Assembly (NCBI GenBank): GCA_946480245.1
Contig: CAMLIZ010000120.1
Location: 1-14,156 of the forward strand
DNA: 14,156 bases
Source: an uncultured Pseudomonadota bacterium
GTDB taxonomy: Bacteria > Pseudomonadota > Gammaproteobacteria > Burkholderiales > Burkholderiaceae
Direction of reading: 5' to 3'
Under the pieces are notes generated by a model that saw only the letters and a list, made by a program, of their open reading frames with translations, did no database searches and was not told the DNA's origin. Numbering within the stretch: position 1 is the stretch's first letter; every line of letters starts with the position of its first letter. Below are positions 6,506 to 13,402 of the stretch, piece by piece. A program made the translations under genes and the position numbers.

Positions 6506-6972
6506 GCAGCGACCTGACGATTCGCGAGGCGATGCGCGAAGAGGCCGCCACGGTGATCGGGCTGTACGAGCGGGCCGGCATCGATGCCGAGGGCGAGAAC
6601 GACCGCGGTGCCGCAGCCGCGCTGTTCGAGCGCGTGCAGGCCGCCGGCGCCCGCGTGCTGGTGGCCGAGCAGGGCGGCCGCCTCGTCGGCACGCTGACGC
6701 TGTTCATCCTGCCGCTGATGGCGCATTGCGGTCGGCCCGAGGCGCTGGTGGAAGACGTGGCGGTCGATCCCGCTGCGCAAGGCTTGGGCGTGGGCCGTGC
6801 GCTGATGCACGAGGCCATGCGCCACGCGCGCGCGGCCGGCTGCTACAAGCTCGCGCTCACCTCCAACGTCAAGCGCGTGGCCGCGCACGACTTCTACGAC
6901 CACCTGGGATTCCAGCGCCACGGCATCAGCTTCGTGGTGGCGCTGCACGACCCTCAAGGACCGGCAGCATGA
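6502..6972 (+). CDS. GNAT N-acetyltransferase, probably PhnO-like
   Basis: This 156-residue GNAT-family acetyltransferase has a motif A region, VEDVAVDPAAQGLGVGRALM. Its acetyl-CoA pyrophosphate loop QGLGVG is at residues 93-98, and LTSNVKRVAAHDFYDHLGF follows at about 119-137. The latter resembles the STNVKR-DAHRFY segment I recall from E. coli PhnO, which N-acetylates aminoalkylphosphonates such as (S)-1-aminoethylphosphonate and aminomethylphosphonate. The gene is embedded between phnJ and phnK with ATGA overlaps at both ends and an AGGAGG ribosome site, so it is co-translated with the C-P lyase genes. Acetylation of aminophosphonate substrates is the best guess. In E. coli phnO lies near the operon end instead, and the N-terminal half is not obviously PhnO, so the symbol is withheld. 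Confidence 0.8.
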   Translation: MSSDLTIREAMREEAATVIGLYERAGIDAEGENDRGAAAALFERVQAAGARVLVAEQGGRLVGTLTLFILPLMAHCGRPEALVEDVAVDPAAQGLGVGRALMHEAMRHARAAGCYKLALTSNVKRVAAHDFYDHLGFQRHGISFVVALHDPQGPAA

Positions 6973-7766
6973 CGCTTTCGCCTTCTCCACCGGTGCTGCA
7001 GGTGAAGCAGCTCGGCCACCGCTTTGCCGGCGCCCGTGACGGCCCCTGGGCCGTGCGCGAGGCCAGCTTCGCGCTCTACCCCGGCGAGGTACTGGCGATC
7101 GTCGGTGAATCGGGCTCGGGCAAGTCGACCCTGCTCAACTGCATCGCCGGCCGGTTGCTGCCGGGTGAAGGCCAGGTGCTGTACCGGCGCGCCAACGGCT
7201 GCGACGTGGACGTGCACGCGCTGCCGGAGCGCGAGCGGCGCCTGCTGTCGCGCACCGAATGGGGCTTCGTCGAGCAGGCCGCGCACGAAGGGCTGCGCAT
7301 GAACGTGAGCGCCGGCGCCAACGTGGGCGAGCGCCTGATGGGCATCGGCGAGCGCCGCTACGAGACCCTGCGCGACGCGGCCGCGCGCTGGATGCAGCGC
7401 GTGGAGCTGGACGCTGGGCGCATCGACGATTCGCCGCGCGCGTTCTCCGGTGGCATGCGCCAGCGCCTGCAGATCGCGCGCAACCTGGTCACGCGGCCGC
7501 GCCTGGTGCTGATGGACGAGCCCACCTCGGGGCTGGACGTGTCGGTGCAGGCGAAGCTGCTCGACCTGATCCGCCTGCTGGTGGCGCGCCTTCATCTTTC
7601 TGCCGTGATCGTCACGCATGATCTCGGCGTGGCGCGCCTGCTGGCGCACCGCACGCTGGTGATGCGCCAGGGCCGCGTGGTCGAGCAGGGCCTGACCGAC
7701 CGCGTGCTCGACGACCCGCAGGACGCCTACACGCAGCTCCTCGTTTCTTCGGTGGTGACGGCATGA
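6969..7766 (+). CDS. phnK: C-P lyase ABC-type ATPase PhnK
   Basis: This 265-residue ABC ATPase has Walker A GESGSGKST (46-54), signature FSGGMRQR (159-166), Walker B LVLMDEPTSGLD (179-190) and an H-loop VTHD (His217). Despite the importer-like fold, PhnK binds the PhnGHIJ core complex (through PhnJ) and does not energise an importer. ATP turnover there is linked to C-P lyase activity. NCIAGRLLPGEG and VEQAAHEGLRMNVSAGANVGERLM are consistent with PhnK rather than with the oligopeptide importers it resembles. No permease gene is nearby. It overlaps the GNAT gene and phnL by ATGA at both ends. Confidence 0.95.
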   Translation: MTLSPSPPVLQVKQLGHRFAGARDGPWAVREASFALYPGEVLAIVGESGSGKSTLLNCIAGRLLPGEGQVLYRRANGCDVDVHALPERERRLLSRTEWGFVEQAAHEGLRMNVSAGANVGERLMGIGERRYETLRDAAARWMQRVELDAGRIDDSPRAFSGGMRQRLQIARNLVTRPRLVLMDEPTSGLDVSVQAKLLDLIRLLVARLHLSAVIVTHDLGVARLLAHRTLVMRQGRVVEQGLTDRVLDDPQDAYTQLLVSSVVTA

Positions 7767-8518
7767 ATCGAGACCCGCTCCCGCTGCCCGTGCTGCAGGT
7801 GCAGCGCCTGGGCAAGCGCTTCACGCTGCACCTGCGCGGTGGCCTGCAGCTGCCGGTGCTGCACGACGTGTCGCTGCACGTGAACAGCGGCGAATGCGTG
7901 GCGCTGGTGGGGCCGTCGGGCCAGGGCAAGTCCACCTTGATGAAATGCCTGTACGGCAGCTACGGCGCCGACGAAGGCGCGATCCTGCTGCAGCGCGACG
8001 GCGGCGAGGTGGTGGATCTCGCGCAGGCCGGCCCGCAGCAGATGACCGCGCTGCGCCGCAGCGACATCGCCTACGTGAGCCAGTTCCTGCGCGCCCTGCC
8101 GCGCGTGGGCGCGCTGGACGTGGTGGCGCAGCGCCTGGTCGATGCGCAGCCGCCGCTGCCCGACGCCGACGACCCGCTCGACGATGCGCGCCACGACGCA
8201 GCGCTGCACGCCGCGCGGGCTCAGGCCGAGGCGCTGTTCGCGCGCCTGAACCTGCCGCCCGGCCTGTGGCGCCTGCCGCCGGCCACCTTCTCCGGTGGCG
8301 AGCAGCAGCGCGTGAACATCGCGCGCGGCTTCATCCAGCCGGCACGCCTGCTGCTGCTGGACGAACCCACCGCGTCGCTCGACGCCGTGAACCGGCGCGT
8401 GGTGGTGCAACTGATCCAGGACGCCAAGCAGCGCGGCAGCGCCATCGTCGGCATCTTCCATGACGAGGAAGTGCGCCAGGCGGTGGCCGACCGCTGCATC
8501 CCACTCACCCACGCCTGA
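7763..8518 (+). CDS. phnL: C-P lyase ABC-type ATPase PhnL
   Basis: This 251-residue ABC ATPase has Walker A GPSGQGKST (50-58), signature FSGGEQQR (176-183), Walker B LLLLDEPTASLD (196-207) and an H-loop FHDE (His233). VSQFLR--PR--ALDVV and VNIARGFI match E. coli PhnL. PhnL is required with PhnG/H/I for making the ribose-triphosphate phosphonate. Compared with E. coli PhnL (about 226 residues), there is an extra stretch around residues 130-147, rich in Pro, Asp and Ala (PPLPDADDPLDDARHDAA), just before the helical part that leads to the signature. It starts in the ATGA overlap with phnK and ends 9 bp before phnM. Confidence 0.95.
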   Translation: MNRDPLPLPVLQVQRLGKRFTLHLRGGLQLPVLHDVSLHVNSGECVALVGPSGQGKSTLMKCLYGSYGADEGAILLQRDGGEVVDLAQAGPQQMTALRRSDIAYVSQFLRALPRVGALDVVAQRLVDAQPPLPDADDPLDDARHDAALHAARAQAEALFARLNLPPGLWRLPPATFSGGEQQRVNIARGFIQPARLLLLDEPTASLDAVNRRVVVQLIQDAKQRGSAIVGIFHDEEVRQAVADRCIPLTHA

Positions 8519-8527
8519 AGGCATTGC

Positions 8528-9670
8528 ATGGCCGATCTTCTTTTCACCAACGCGACCGTGGTGCTCGCGAACGAACTGCTCGCCAGGGGCACCGTGCGGG
8601 TGCGCGACGGCCTGATCGTGAGCGTCGAGCGCGGCCTCACGCAGGTGGCCGGCGCTGTCGATTGCGACGGCGACCTGCTGCTGCCCGGCTTGGTGGAGGT
8701 GCACACCGACAACCTCGAGCGCCACGTGATGCCGCGGCCGAAGGTGATGTTTCCGATGCGCAGCGCGCTGCAGGCGCACGACGCGGAGATCGCCGCGGCC
8801 GGCATCACCACCGTGTTCGACGCGATCGGGGTGGGCGACCCCTACGGCGACGGCTTTCGCGCGCGCGACCAGAGCGCGCTGCTGCACACGCTGGATTCGC
8901 TGGACGCGGCCGGCCTGCTGAAGGCGGACCACTTCATCCACGTGCGCTGCGAGTTGCCGGCGTCCAACTGCGTGAGCCTGTTCGAGCCGTTTGCGCACCA
9001 CGCGCGGCTGAAGCTGATCTCGCTGATGGACCACACCCCCGGCCAGCGCCAGTGGACCGACGTGGAGCATGCGCGCACGTACTACACCGGCAAGAAGGGC
9101 TGGAGCGACGCCAAGTTCGACGAGGAGGTGCGCATCGCGCCGCAACGCCAGCGCGAGTACGCCGAGCCGCATCGTCAATGGTTCGCCGCCTTCGCACGCG
9201 AGCACGGCGTGGCGCTGGCCACGCACGACGACACCACGCCGGCCCACGTGGACGAGGCGCTGACGCTCGGCGCGATGATGAGCGAGTTCCCCACCACGAT
9301 GGCCGCGGCGCGCCACGCGCATGCGCAGGGCCTGCGCACGATCGCCGGCGCGCCCAACGTGGTGCGCGGCGGCTCGCACTCCGGCAACGTGGCGGCCGTG
9401 GACCTGGCGCGCGAGGGCGTGCTGGACGGCCTGTCGTCCGACTACGTGCCCAGCAGCCTGCTGCAGGCCGCGTGGTGCCTGCATCGCGACGCCGGCTTCT
9501 CGCTGCCCGAGGCGGTGAACGCGGTCAGCCGCGGGCCGTCGCAGGCGGCGGCGCTGCACGACCGCGGCGAGATCGCGCCCGGCCTGCGGGCCGACCTGGT
9601 GCGCGTGCGCGAACACGACGGCCACCCGGTGGTGCGGGCCGTGTACCTGAAGGGGCGGAGAACCGCTTGA
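8528..9670 (+). CDS. phnM: Ribosyl-triphosphate phosphonate diphosphatase PhnM
   Basis: This 380-residue amidohydrolase-superfamily enzyme releases pyrophosphate from alpha-D-ribose 1-methylphosphonate 5-triphosphate, giving the 5-phosphate substrate of PhnJ. Metal-site motifs are HTDNLE (His59), ATHDDTTPAHV (His233, Asp234) and LSSDY (Asp305). Other PhnM hallmarks are RPKV, MDHTPGQRQ (167-175), SEFPTTM and GAPNVVRGGSHSGNVAA. Length and order match E. coli PhnM. It begins 9 bp after phnL with a weak GAAGG site and is the last recognisable phn gene of the plus-strand operon. A GC hairpin lies 21 bp after its stop. Confidence 0.97.
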   Translation: MADLLFTNATVVLANELLARGTVRVRDGLIVSVERGLTQVAGAVDCDGDLLLPGLVEVHTDNLERHVMPRPKVMFPMRSALQAHDAEIAAAGITTVFDAIGVGDPYGDGFRARDQSALLHTLDSLDAAGLLKADHFIHVRCELPASNCVSLFEPFAHHARLKLISLMDHTPGQRQWTDVEHARTYYTGKKGWSDAKFDEEVRIAPQRQREYAEPHRQWFAAFAREHGVALATHDDTTPAHVDEALTLGAMMSEFPTTMAAARHAHAQGLRTIAGAPNVVRGGSHSGNVAAVDLAREGVLDGLSSDYVPSSLLQAAWCLHRDAGFSLPEAVNAVSRGPSQAAALHDRGEIAPGLRADLVRVREHDGHPVVRAVYLKGRRTA

Positions 9671-9781
9671 TCAGCGCGAGCGCAGCAGGCGGCAGCGCAG
9701 CAGCGCTGCGGCCTCGCTGCAACCGTAGGCCAGCGCGATCAGCAGCGTGCGCCATGACAGGCGGGAGTGCAGGGCGGTCAT
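9671..9781 (-). CDS. Possible 36-residue small protein
   Basis: A short open frame fills the gap between phnM and the M14 gene. It reads MTALHSRLSWRTLLIALAYG and continues CSEAAALLRCRLLRSR. It has a hydrophobic central stretch (about residues 13-19, then 24-28) flanked by arginines, like a small membrane-associated peptide. About 33 of its 36 codons end in G or C, as in the real genes around it, which is suggestive in otherwise non-coding DNA. Against it, no Shine-Dalgarno sequence precedes the ATG (9781-9779), I recognise no family, and the hairpin at 9692-9709 overlaps it. It would be divergent from the M14 gene, 30 bp away. Confidence 0.3.
   Translation of the reverse strand: MTALHSRLSWRTLLIALAYGCSEAAALLRCRLLRSR
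9692..9709 (+). terminator. GC hairpin after phnM, possible operon end
   Basis: A perfect 7-bp inverted repeat, GCAGCGC/GCGCTGC, with a 4-base loop begins 21 bp after the phnM stop. No U-tract follows, so it is not a standard intrinsic terminator. It may slow transcription or stabilise the phn mRNA 3' end. It also lies inside the possible minus-strand small ORF. Confidence 0.3.
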
Positions 9782-9811
9782 GCGGCCAGCTTGGCGACGC
9801 ACGATGACAGC

Positions 9812-10840
9812 ATGATGGCAAGCGCCTGTCCGCCGGAACTGCTGGAGTTGCAGGCCCTGCTCGATGCGGCGGGGCCGGCGGTGCAGCAGCGCGTGGTGTG
9901 CGAGGTCAGCGCCGGCGGCCTGCGCCTGCCGGTGCTCGCGGTCACGCTCGGCAACCCCGATCCCGCAGTGCCCGCGGTGGGCTTCTTCGGGGGCGTGCAC
10001 GGGCTGGAGCGCATCGGCGCCGAGGTGGTGATCGCCTACCTGCGCAGCGTCGTGACCCGGCTGCGCTGGGACCTGGGACTGAAGCACCAGCTCGAGCGCC
10101 TGCGCATGGTGTTCATGCCGCTCGTCAACCCCGGCGGCCTGGCGCTCGGCACGCGCGCCAACCCCCAAGGCGTGGACCTGATGCGCAATGCGCCGGTCGA
10201 GTGCACCGAGCATCGCGTGCCCTTCCTGCTCGGCGGGCAGCGCATCAGCGCCGCGCTGCCCTGGTACCGCGGCGCGGTGGGCGCGGCGATGCAGCCCGAG
10301 GCCCAGGCGCTGTGCGAGCTGGTCACGCAGGAACTGCTGAGCCACCGCGTGGCGATCAGCATCGACTGCCATTCGGGCTTCGGCGCCGCCGACCGCGTGT
10401 GGTTCCCGCTCGCACACTCGCCGCGTCCGGTGGAGCATTTGCCCGAGCTGCACGCGCTGAACGCGCTGCTCGACGAGACGCTGGTGCACCACCGCTACGT
10501 GTTCGAGCCGCAGAGCCGGCAGTACCTGGCGCACGGCGACCTGTGGGACCACCTGTACCTGCAGGCGCTGCAGCGTGAACGCCTGCTGCTGCCGCTGACC
10601 CTGGAGATGGGCTCCTGGCTGTGGGTCAAGAAGAACCCGCGCCAGCTGTTCCGGCGCCACGGCCTGTTCAACCCGCTGATCGAGCATCGCCAGCAGCGCG
10701 TGCTGCGTCGCCATGTGCTGCTGCTCGACTTTGCCGCGCGTGCCGCCTTCAGCAGCAGCGAATGGCTGCCGCATGCCCGCGCACGCGAGGGCGAGCGCCA
10801 ACGCGCGCTGGAACGCTGGTACCGCGGGAGGGCGCGATGA
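9812..10840 (+). CDS. M14-type zinc carboxypeptidase-like metallohydrolase
   Basis: This 342-residue protein has the zinc site of the M14 carboxypeptidase/aspartoacylase group. GGVHGLE gives His63 and Glu66, DCHSGFG gives His187, and EMGSW carries the likely catalytic Glu265. NPGG (107-110) and GVDLMRN (120-126) correspond to the usual NPDG and GVDLNRN segments, although the canonical Asn is Met124. No signal peptide is evident, so it is probably cytoplasmic, acting on a small peptide or acyl-amino acid. The start is one of two adjacent ATGs (9812, 9815). A GTG at 9767 is less likely. It overlaps the downstream hydrolase by ATGA (10837-10840). The substrate is unknown, and with 141 bp separating it from phnM a role in phosphonate use is not supported. 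Confidence 0.8.
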   Translation: MMASACPPELLELQALLDAAGPAVQQRVVCEVSAGGLRLPVLAVTLGNPDPAVPAVGFFGGVHGLERIGAEVVIAYLRSVVTRLRWDLGLKHQLERLRMVFMPLVNPGGLALGTRANPQGVDLMRNAPVECTEHRVPFLLGGQRISAALPWYRGAVGAAMQPEAQALCELVTQELLSHRVAISIDCHSGFGAADRVWFPLAHSPRPVEHLPELHALNALLDETLVHHRYVFEPQSRQYLAHGDLWDHLYLQALQRERLLLPLTLEMGSWLWVKKNPRQLFRRHGLFNPLIEHRQQRVLRRHVLLLDFAARAAFSSSEWLPHARAREGERQRALERWYRGRAR

Positions 10841-11604
10841 GCACCTGGGTGCTGTTGCGCGGCCTCACGCGCCAGGCCGGCCATTGGGGCGATTTCGCCG
10901 ACCGCTTTGCGGAGGTGGAGCCCGGTGCCCGCGTGATCGCGCTCGACCTGCCGGGCGCGGGCACGCTGCACGAGCGGCAGTCGCCGGCCAGCGTGGAGGG
11001 CATCGTGCAGCACTGCCGTGCGCAGCTTGCCGACATCGCGCATTCCGAGCCTCTGCGGCTGTTCGGCCTGTCGCTGGGCGGCATGGTGGCCGCGCAGTGG
11101 GCACTGCTGCATCCGCAGCAGGTGTCGCACTGCGTGGTGCTGAACACCAGCATGCGACCCTTGGGTCGCCTGCACGAGCGGTTGCGGCCCGCGCGCTGGC
11201 CGATGCTGCTGAAGCTGCTGCTCGAGCGCGACGACTTCGAGGCCGAGCGGGGCATCCTCGAGCTCACCAGCGCCATGCCGGCGCGCCATGCCGCGCGCCT
11301 GGCGCATTGGATGGCCTTGCGCGGACACCAGCCCGTGCGTGCGGCCAACGCCTTGCGGCAGCTTCTGGCCGCGGCGCGCTATCGGCTTCCGCTGCAGCCG
11401 CTGCGCATGCCGGCGCTGGTGCTGTGCGGTGCACGCGACGCGCTGGTCGACCCGGTGTGTTCGCGCCGCCTTGCCTCGCATTGGCACTGCGATTTCGCGC
11501 AATGCGCCGAGGCCGGGCACGACCTGCCGCTGGACGCGCCGCAATGGGTGATCGAGCGCGTGCGCGACTGGCTGCGCAGCACGCCCTGCGCGCTCAGCGC
11601 CTGA
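10837..11604 (+). CDS. Alpha/beta-fold hydrolase
   Basis: This 255-residue alpha/beta hydrolase has its nucleophile in GLSLGGM (Ser79), an acid after the late strand (Asp201 in CGARDALV, or Asp205) and a catalytic histidine in AGHDLP (His228). The N-terminal VLLRGLTRQAGHWGDF is the usual oxyanion-loop region (Arg-Gly where His-Gly is common), and LDLPGAG follows. The cap region is about residues 105-185. It has no signal peptide. The start lies in an ATGA overlap with the M14 gene, so the two enzymes are made together and may act in one pathway, but the substrate cannot be read from sequence. Its 3' end overlaps the convergent ClC gene by 11 bp. Confidence 0.85.
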   Translation: MSTWVLLRGLTRQAGHWGDFADRFAEVEPGARVIALDLPGAGTLHERQSPASVEGIVQHCRAQLADIAHSEPLRLFGLSLGGMVAAQWALLHPQQVSHCVVLNTSMRPLGRLHERLRPARWPMLLKLLLERDDFEAERGILELTSAMPARHAARLAHWMALRGHQPVRAANALRQLLAAARYRLPLQPLRMPALVLCGARDALVDPVCSRRLASHWHCDFAQCAEAGHDLPLDAPQWVIERVRDWLRSTPCALSA

Positions 11605-13339
11605 ACAGCCGCTCGCGCACGCGTTCTTCCTCGTAGCGCTCGCGCGCCGGCTTCACGAGGTCGCTGCGGCTCACGATGCCCAGCAGCCGCAGCGTGCGCG
11701 GCCCGTCGACCACCGGAAGCCGCTCCAGGCCGTGCCAGGCCATGCGCTCGGCCACGGCGCGACAGGTGTCGCCGGGCAGCGCCACGACGGGCCGGGTGTC
11801 GAACAGGTCACGTGCGCGTGCGGCCCCGGCGTGCGAGCGCGCGGCCCGCGCGAGGCTGTCGCGGTCCAGCATGCCGAGCACCGTGGCGTCGGTCGCCACC
11901 ACCGGCATGCCGCGATGGCGCTGCTGCGTGCCGAACCACTCCTGCTGCACGCGCTCGAGTGGCGTATCGGCGGGGATGCTTTGCACGTCGCGCGTCATCA
12001 CCTCCTCGGTGTGCACGCGCTCCAGCGGGTCGACACCGTATTCGCGGTGCACGTGCCGACCGCGTCGCGCGATGCGCTCGGTCATGATCGAGCGCGGCAT
12101 CACCAGAATCGTGAAGCCATAGGCCACGCCGCAGGCAAGCAGCAGCGGCAGCAGCGCCTCGCCGTCGCCGGTGAGTCCGAACGCGAACACCGCCGCCGTG
12201 AGCGGTGCGCCCAGCACGCCGGCCAGCGTGGCGGCCATGCAAACCAGGGGCCACAGCAGCGGGTCGCCCCCTGGCAACCAGCCACCGAGTGCAACGCCCA
12301 GGCCGGCGCCCATCATCAACAAGGGCGCCAGCACGCCGCCTGACGTGCCGGAGCCGAGGGCCAGCACCCACATCACCGCCTTGGCGGCCAGCAGCGCGAG
12401 CGCGGCGCCCAGCAGCAGGTGCTGGTTGAGCAGGTCGGCGATCACGTCGTAGCCCACGCCGAGCGCGCGCGGCTGCAGCCAGCCGCCGATGCCCACGGCG
12501 AGGCCGCCGATGGCTGGCCACCACATCCAGTGCACCGGCAGGCGATGGAAGCCGTCTTCCACCGCGTAGAGGGCGCGCGACAGGGCCGCCGACAGCAGGC
12601 CCGCACAGGCACCTGCCACCAGGCAAGACAGCCAGGCCCAACCGCTGGCAGGTGCGGTGTGCAGCGGAAACAGGCGGTCGCCGCTGATCAGCAGCGGGCG
12701 CGCGAAGCCGGCGGTGGTGCAGGCCACCAGCACGGGCAGCAGGCTGCGCGGGCGCCACTCGAACAGCAGGAGCTCCACGCCGAGCAGCACGGCCGCAATC
12801 GGCGTGCCGAACACGGCCGTCATGCCGGCGGTGGCCCCGGCCACCAGCAACGCCTTGCGCTCCGATGCCGACACGTGCAGCAGCTGTCCGAGCAGGCTGC
12901 CGAGCGCGCCGCCCGTCATGATGATCGGCCCCTCTGCCCCAAACGGGCCGCCGGAGCCGATCACGATGCCGGACGACAGCGGCTTCAGCAGTGCCACCTT
13001 CGGCGACAACCGGCTCTTGCCGAACAGGATGGCCTCGATCGCCTCCGGAATGCCGTGCCCGCGGATCTTCTCGGAGCCGAAGCGCGCCATCACGCCGACA
13101 AGCAGGCCGCCGATCACCGGCAGCGCGATGACCAGCGGGCCGAGATGATGCGTGGCCGGCGAGCGGTCGGCCAGCGACAGCGTCTGGAAGAAAAACAGGT
13201 TCGTGAAGGCGCGGATCAGGTTCAGGAGCACGAACGCGCCCAGCGTTCCGAGCAGGCCGATCGGCACGGCCAGTGCTGCGAGCAGCAGCAGGCGTCGGTC
13301 GACCGTGAAGTCGCGCTTCAGGTGAAGGCTGGAAGGCAT
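11594..13339 (-). CDS. ClC-family chloride channel/transporter with C-terminal CBS pair
   Basis: This 581-residue inner-membrane protein has about 420 residues of hydrophobic ClC domain followed by a cytosolic tail with two CBS domains (about 445-500 and 510-565; VMTRDVQSIPADTPLERV, MPVVATDATVLGMLDRDSL, LPVVDGPRTLRLLGIVSRSDL). ClC motifs are GHGIPEAIEAI (94-104, for GSGIP), GAEGP (134-138, for GREGP, keeping the gating Glu136) and GSGTSGGVLAP (329-339). In the FGTPIAAVLLGVELLLFEW segment, Leu190 aligns by eye with the internal proton glutamate (E203) of E. coli ClcA, and MPRSIMTERIARRG lacks the central tyrosine. This hints at a channel or altered antiporter. CBS pairs often bind nucleotides and gate the pore. 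It is divergent from the MarR gene with a shared palindrome, and convergent with the hydrolase. Confidence 0.9.
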   Translation of the reverse strand: MPSSLHLKRDFTVDRRLLLLAALAVPIGLLGTLGAFVLLNLIRAFTNLFFFQTLSLADRSPATHHLGPLVIALPVIGGLLVGVMARFGSEKIRGHGIPEAIEAILFGKSRLSPKVALLKPLSSGIVIGSGGPFGAEGPIIMTGGALGSLLGQLLHVSASERKALLVAGATAGMTAVFGTPIAAVLLGVELLLFEWRPRSLLPVLVACTTAGFARPLLISGDRLFPLHTAPASGWAWLSCLVAGACAGLLSAALSRALYAVEDGFHRLPVHWMWWPAIGGLAVGIGGWLQPRALGVGYDVIADLLNQHLLLGAALALLAAKAVMWVLALGSGTSGGVLAPLLMMGAGLGVALGGWLPGGDPLLWPLVCMAATLAGVLGAPLTAAVFAFGLTGDGEALLPLLLACGVAYGFTILVMPRSIMTERIARRGRHVHREYGVDPLERVHTEEVMTRDVQSIPADTPLERVQQEWFGTQQRHRGMPVVATDATVLGMLDRDSLARAARSHAGAARARDLFDTRPVVALPGDTCRAVAERMAWHGLERLPVVDGPRTLRLLGIVSRSDLVKPARERYEEERVRERLFRR

Positions 13340-13368
13340 GAAGAGGTACGGGACAATGGGGATCCCGA

Positions 13369-13377
13369 ATTACATCA
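13369..13377 (-). promoter_or_regulatory. Probable extended -10 of ClC gene
   Basis: On the minus strand this reads TGATGTAAT: a TGn extension and TGTAAT (5/6 to TATAAT). It gives a start near 13362 and a leader of about 22 bases. It overlaps one arm of the palindrome. Confidence 0.4.
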
Positions 13378-13389
13378 CAACGTGATATA
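13371..13389. promoter_or_regulatory. Putative MarR operator between ClC and marR-type genes
   Basis: A 19-bp inverted repeat of form TAnATCAC-N3-GTGATnTA has seven of eight arm pairs matching. It lies midway between the divergent starts at 13339 and 13403 and is far more AT-rich than its surroundings. MarR dimers bind palindromes of about this size, usually to repress their own gene and the neighbour. It is an excellent candidate for control of both genes by the adjacent MarR protein. Confidence 0.65.
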
Positions 13390-13391
13390 TC
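13383..13391 (+). promoter_or_regulatory. Probable extended -10 of marR-type gene
   Basis: TGATATATC has the TGn extension and a 4/6 match to TATAAT. It overlaps the right arm of the palindrome, mirroring the element on the other strand. The start would fall near 13398, giving marR a very short leader, which agrees with the lack of a clear ribosome binding site before ATG 13403. Confidence 0.35.
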
Positions 13392-13402
13392 GGCTCCGAG
13401 CC

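Noticed and set aside
6969..8518. PhnK and PhnL as ATPases of a peptide or other ABC importer
   Set aside because: No permease or binding-protein gene is nearby, both sit between phnJ and phnM, and the residue patterns follow the C-P lyase ATPases.
7727..9625. 632-codon open frame on the minus strand under phnL and phnM
   Set aside because: It is antisense to two proteins with clear catalytic motifs. The translation is His/Arg/Ala/Gln-rich low-complexity sequence, typical of shadow frames in very GC-rich DNA.
9670..11604. M14/hydrolase pair as part of the phn operon
   Set aside because: A 141-bp gap with a hairpin follows phnM, while spacing inside the operon is under 10 bp, and neither enzyme has a known C-P lyase role. 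Read-through cannot be excluded.
12419..13402. Long in-frame extension upstream of the MarR start
   Set aside because: It lies antisense to the ClC gene and passes through the palindrome and promoters. MarR proteins start about where ATG 13403 is, so the extension is chance openness.
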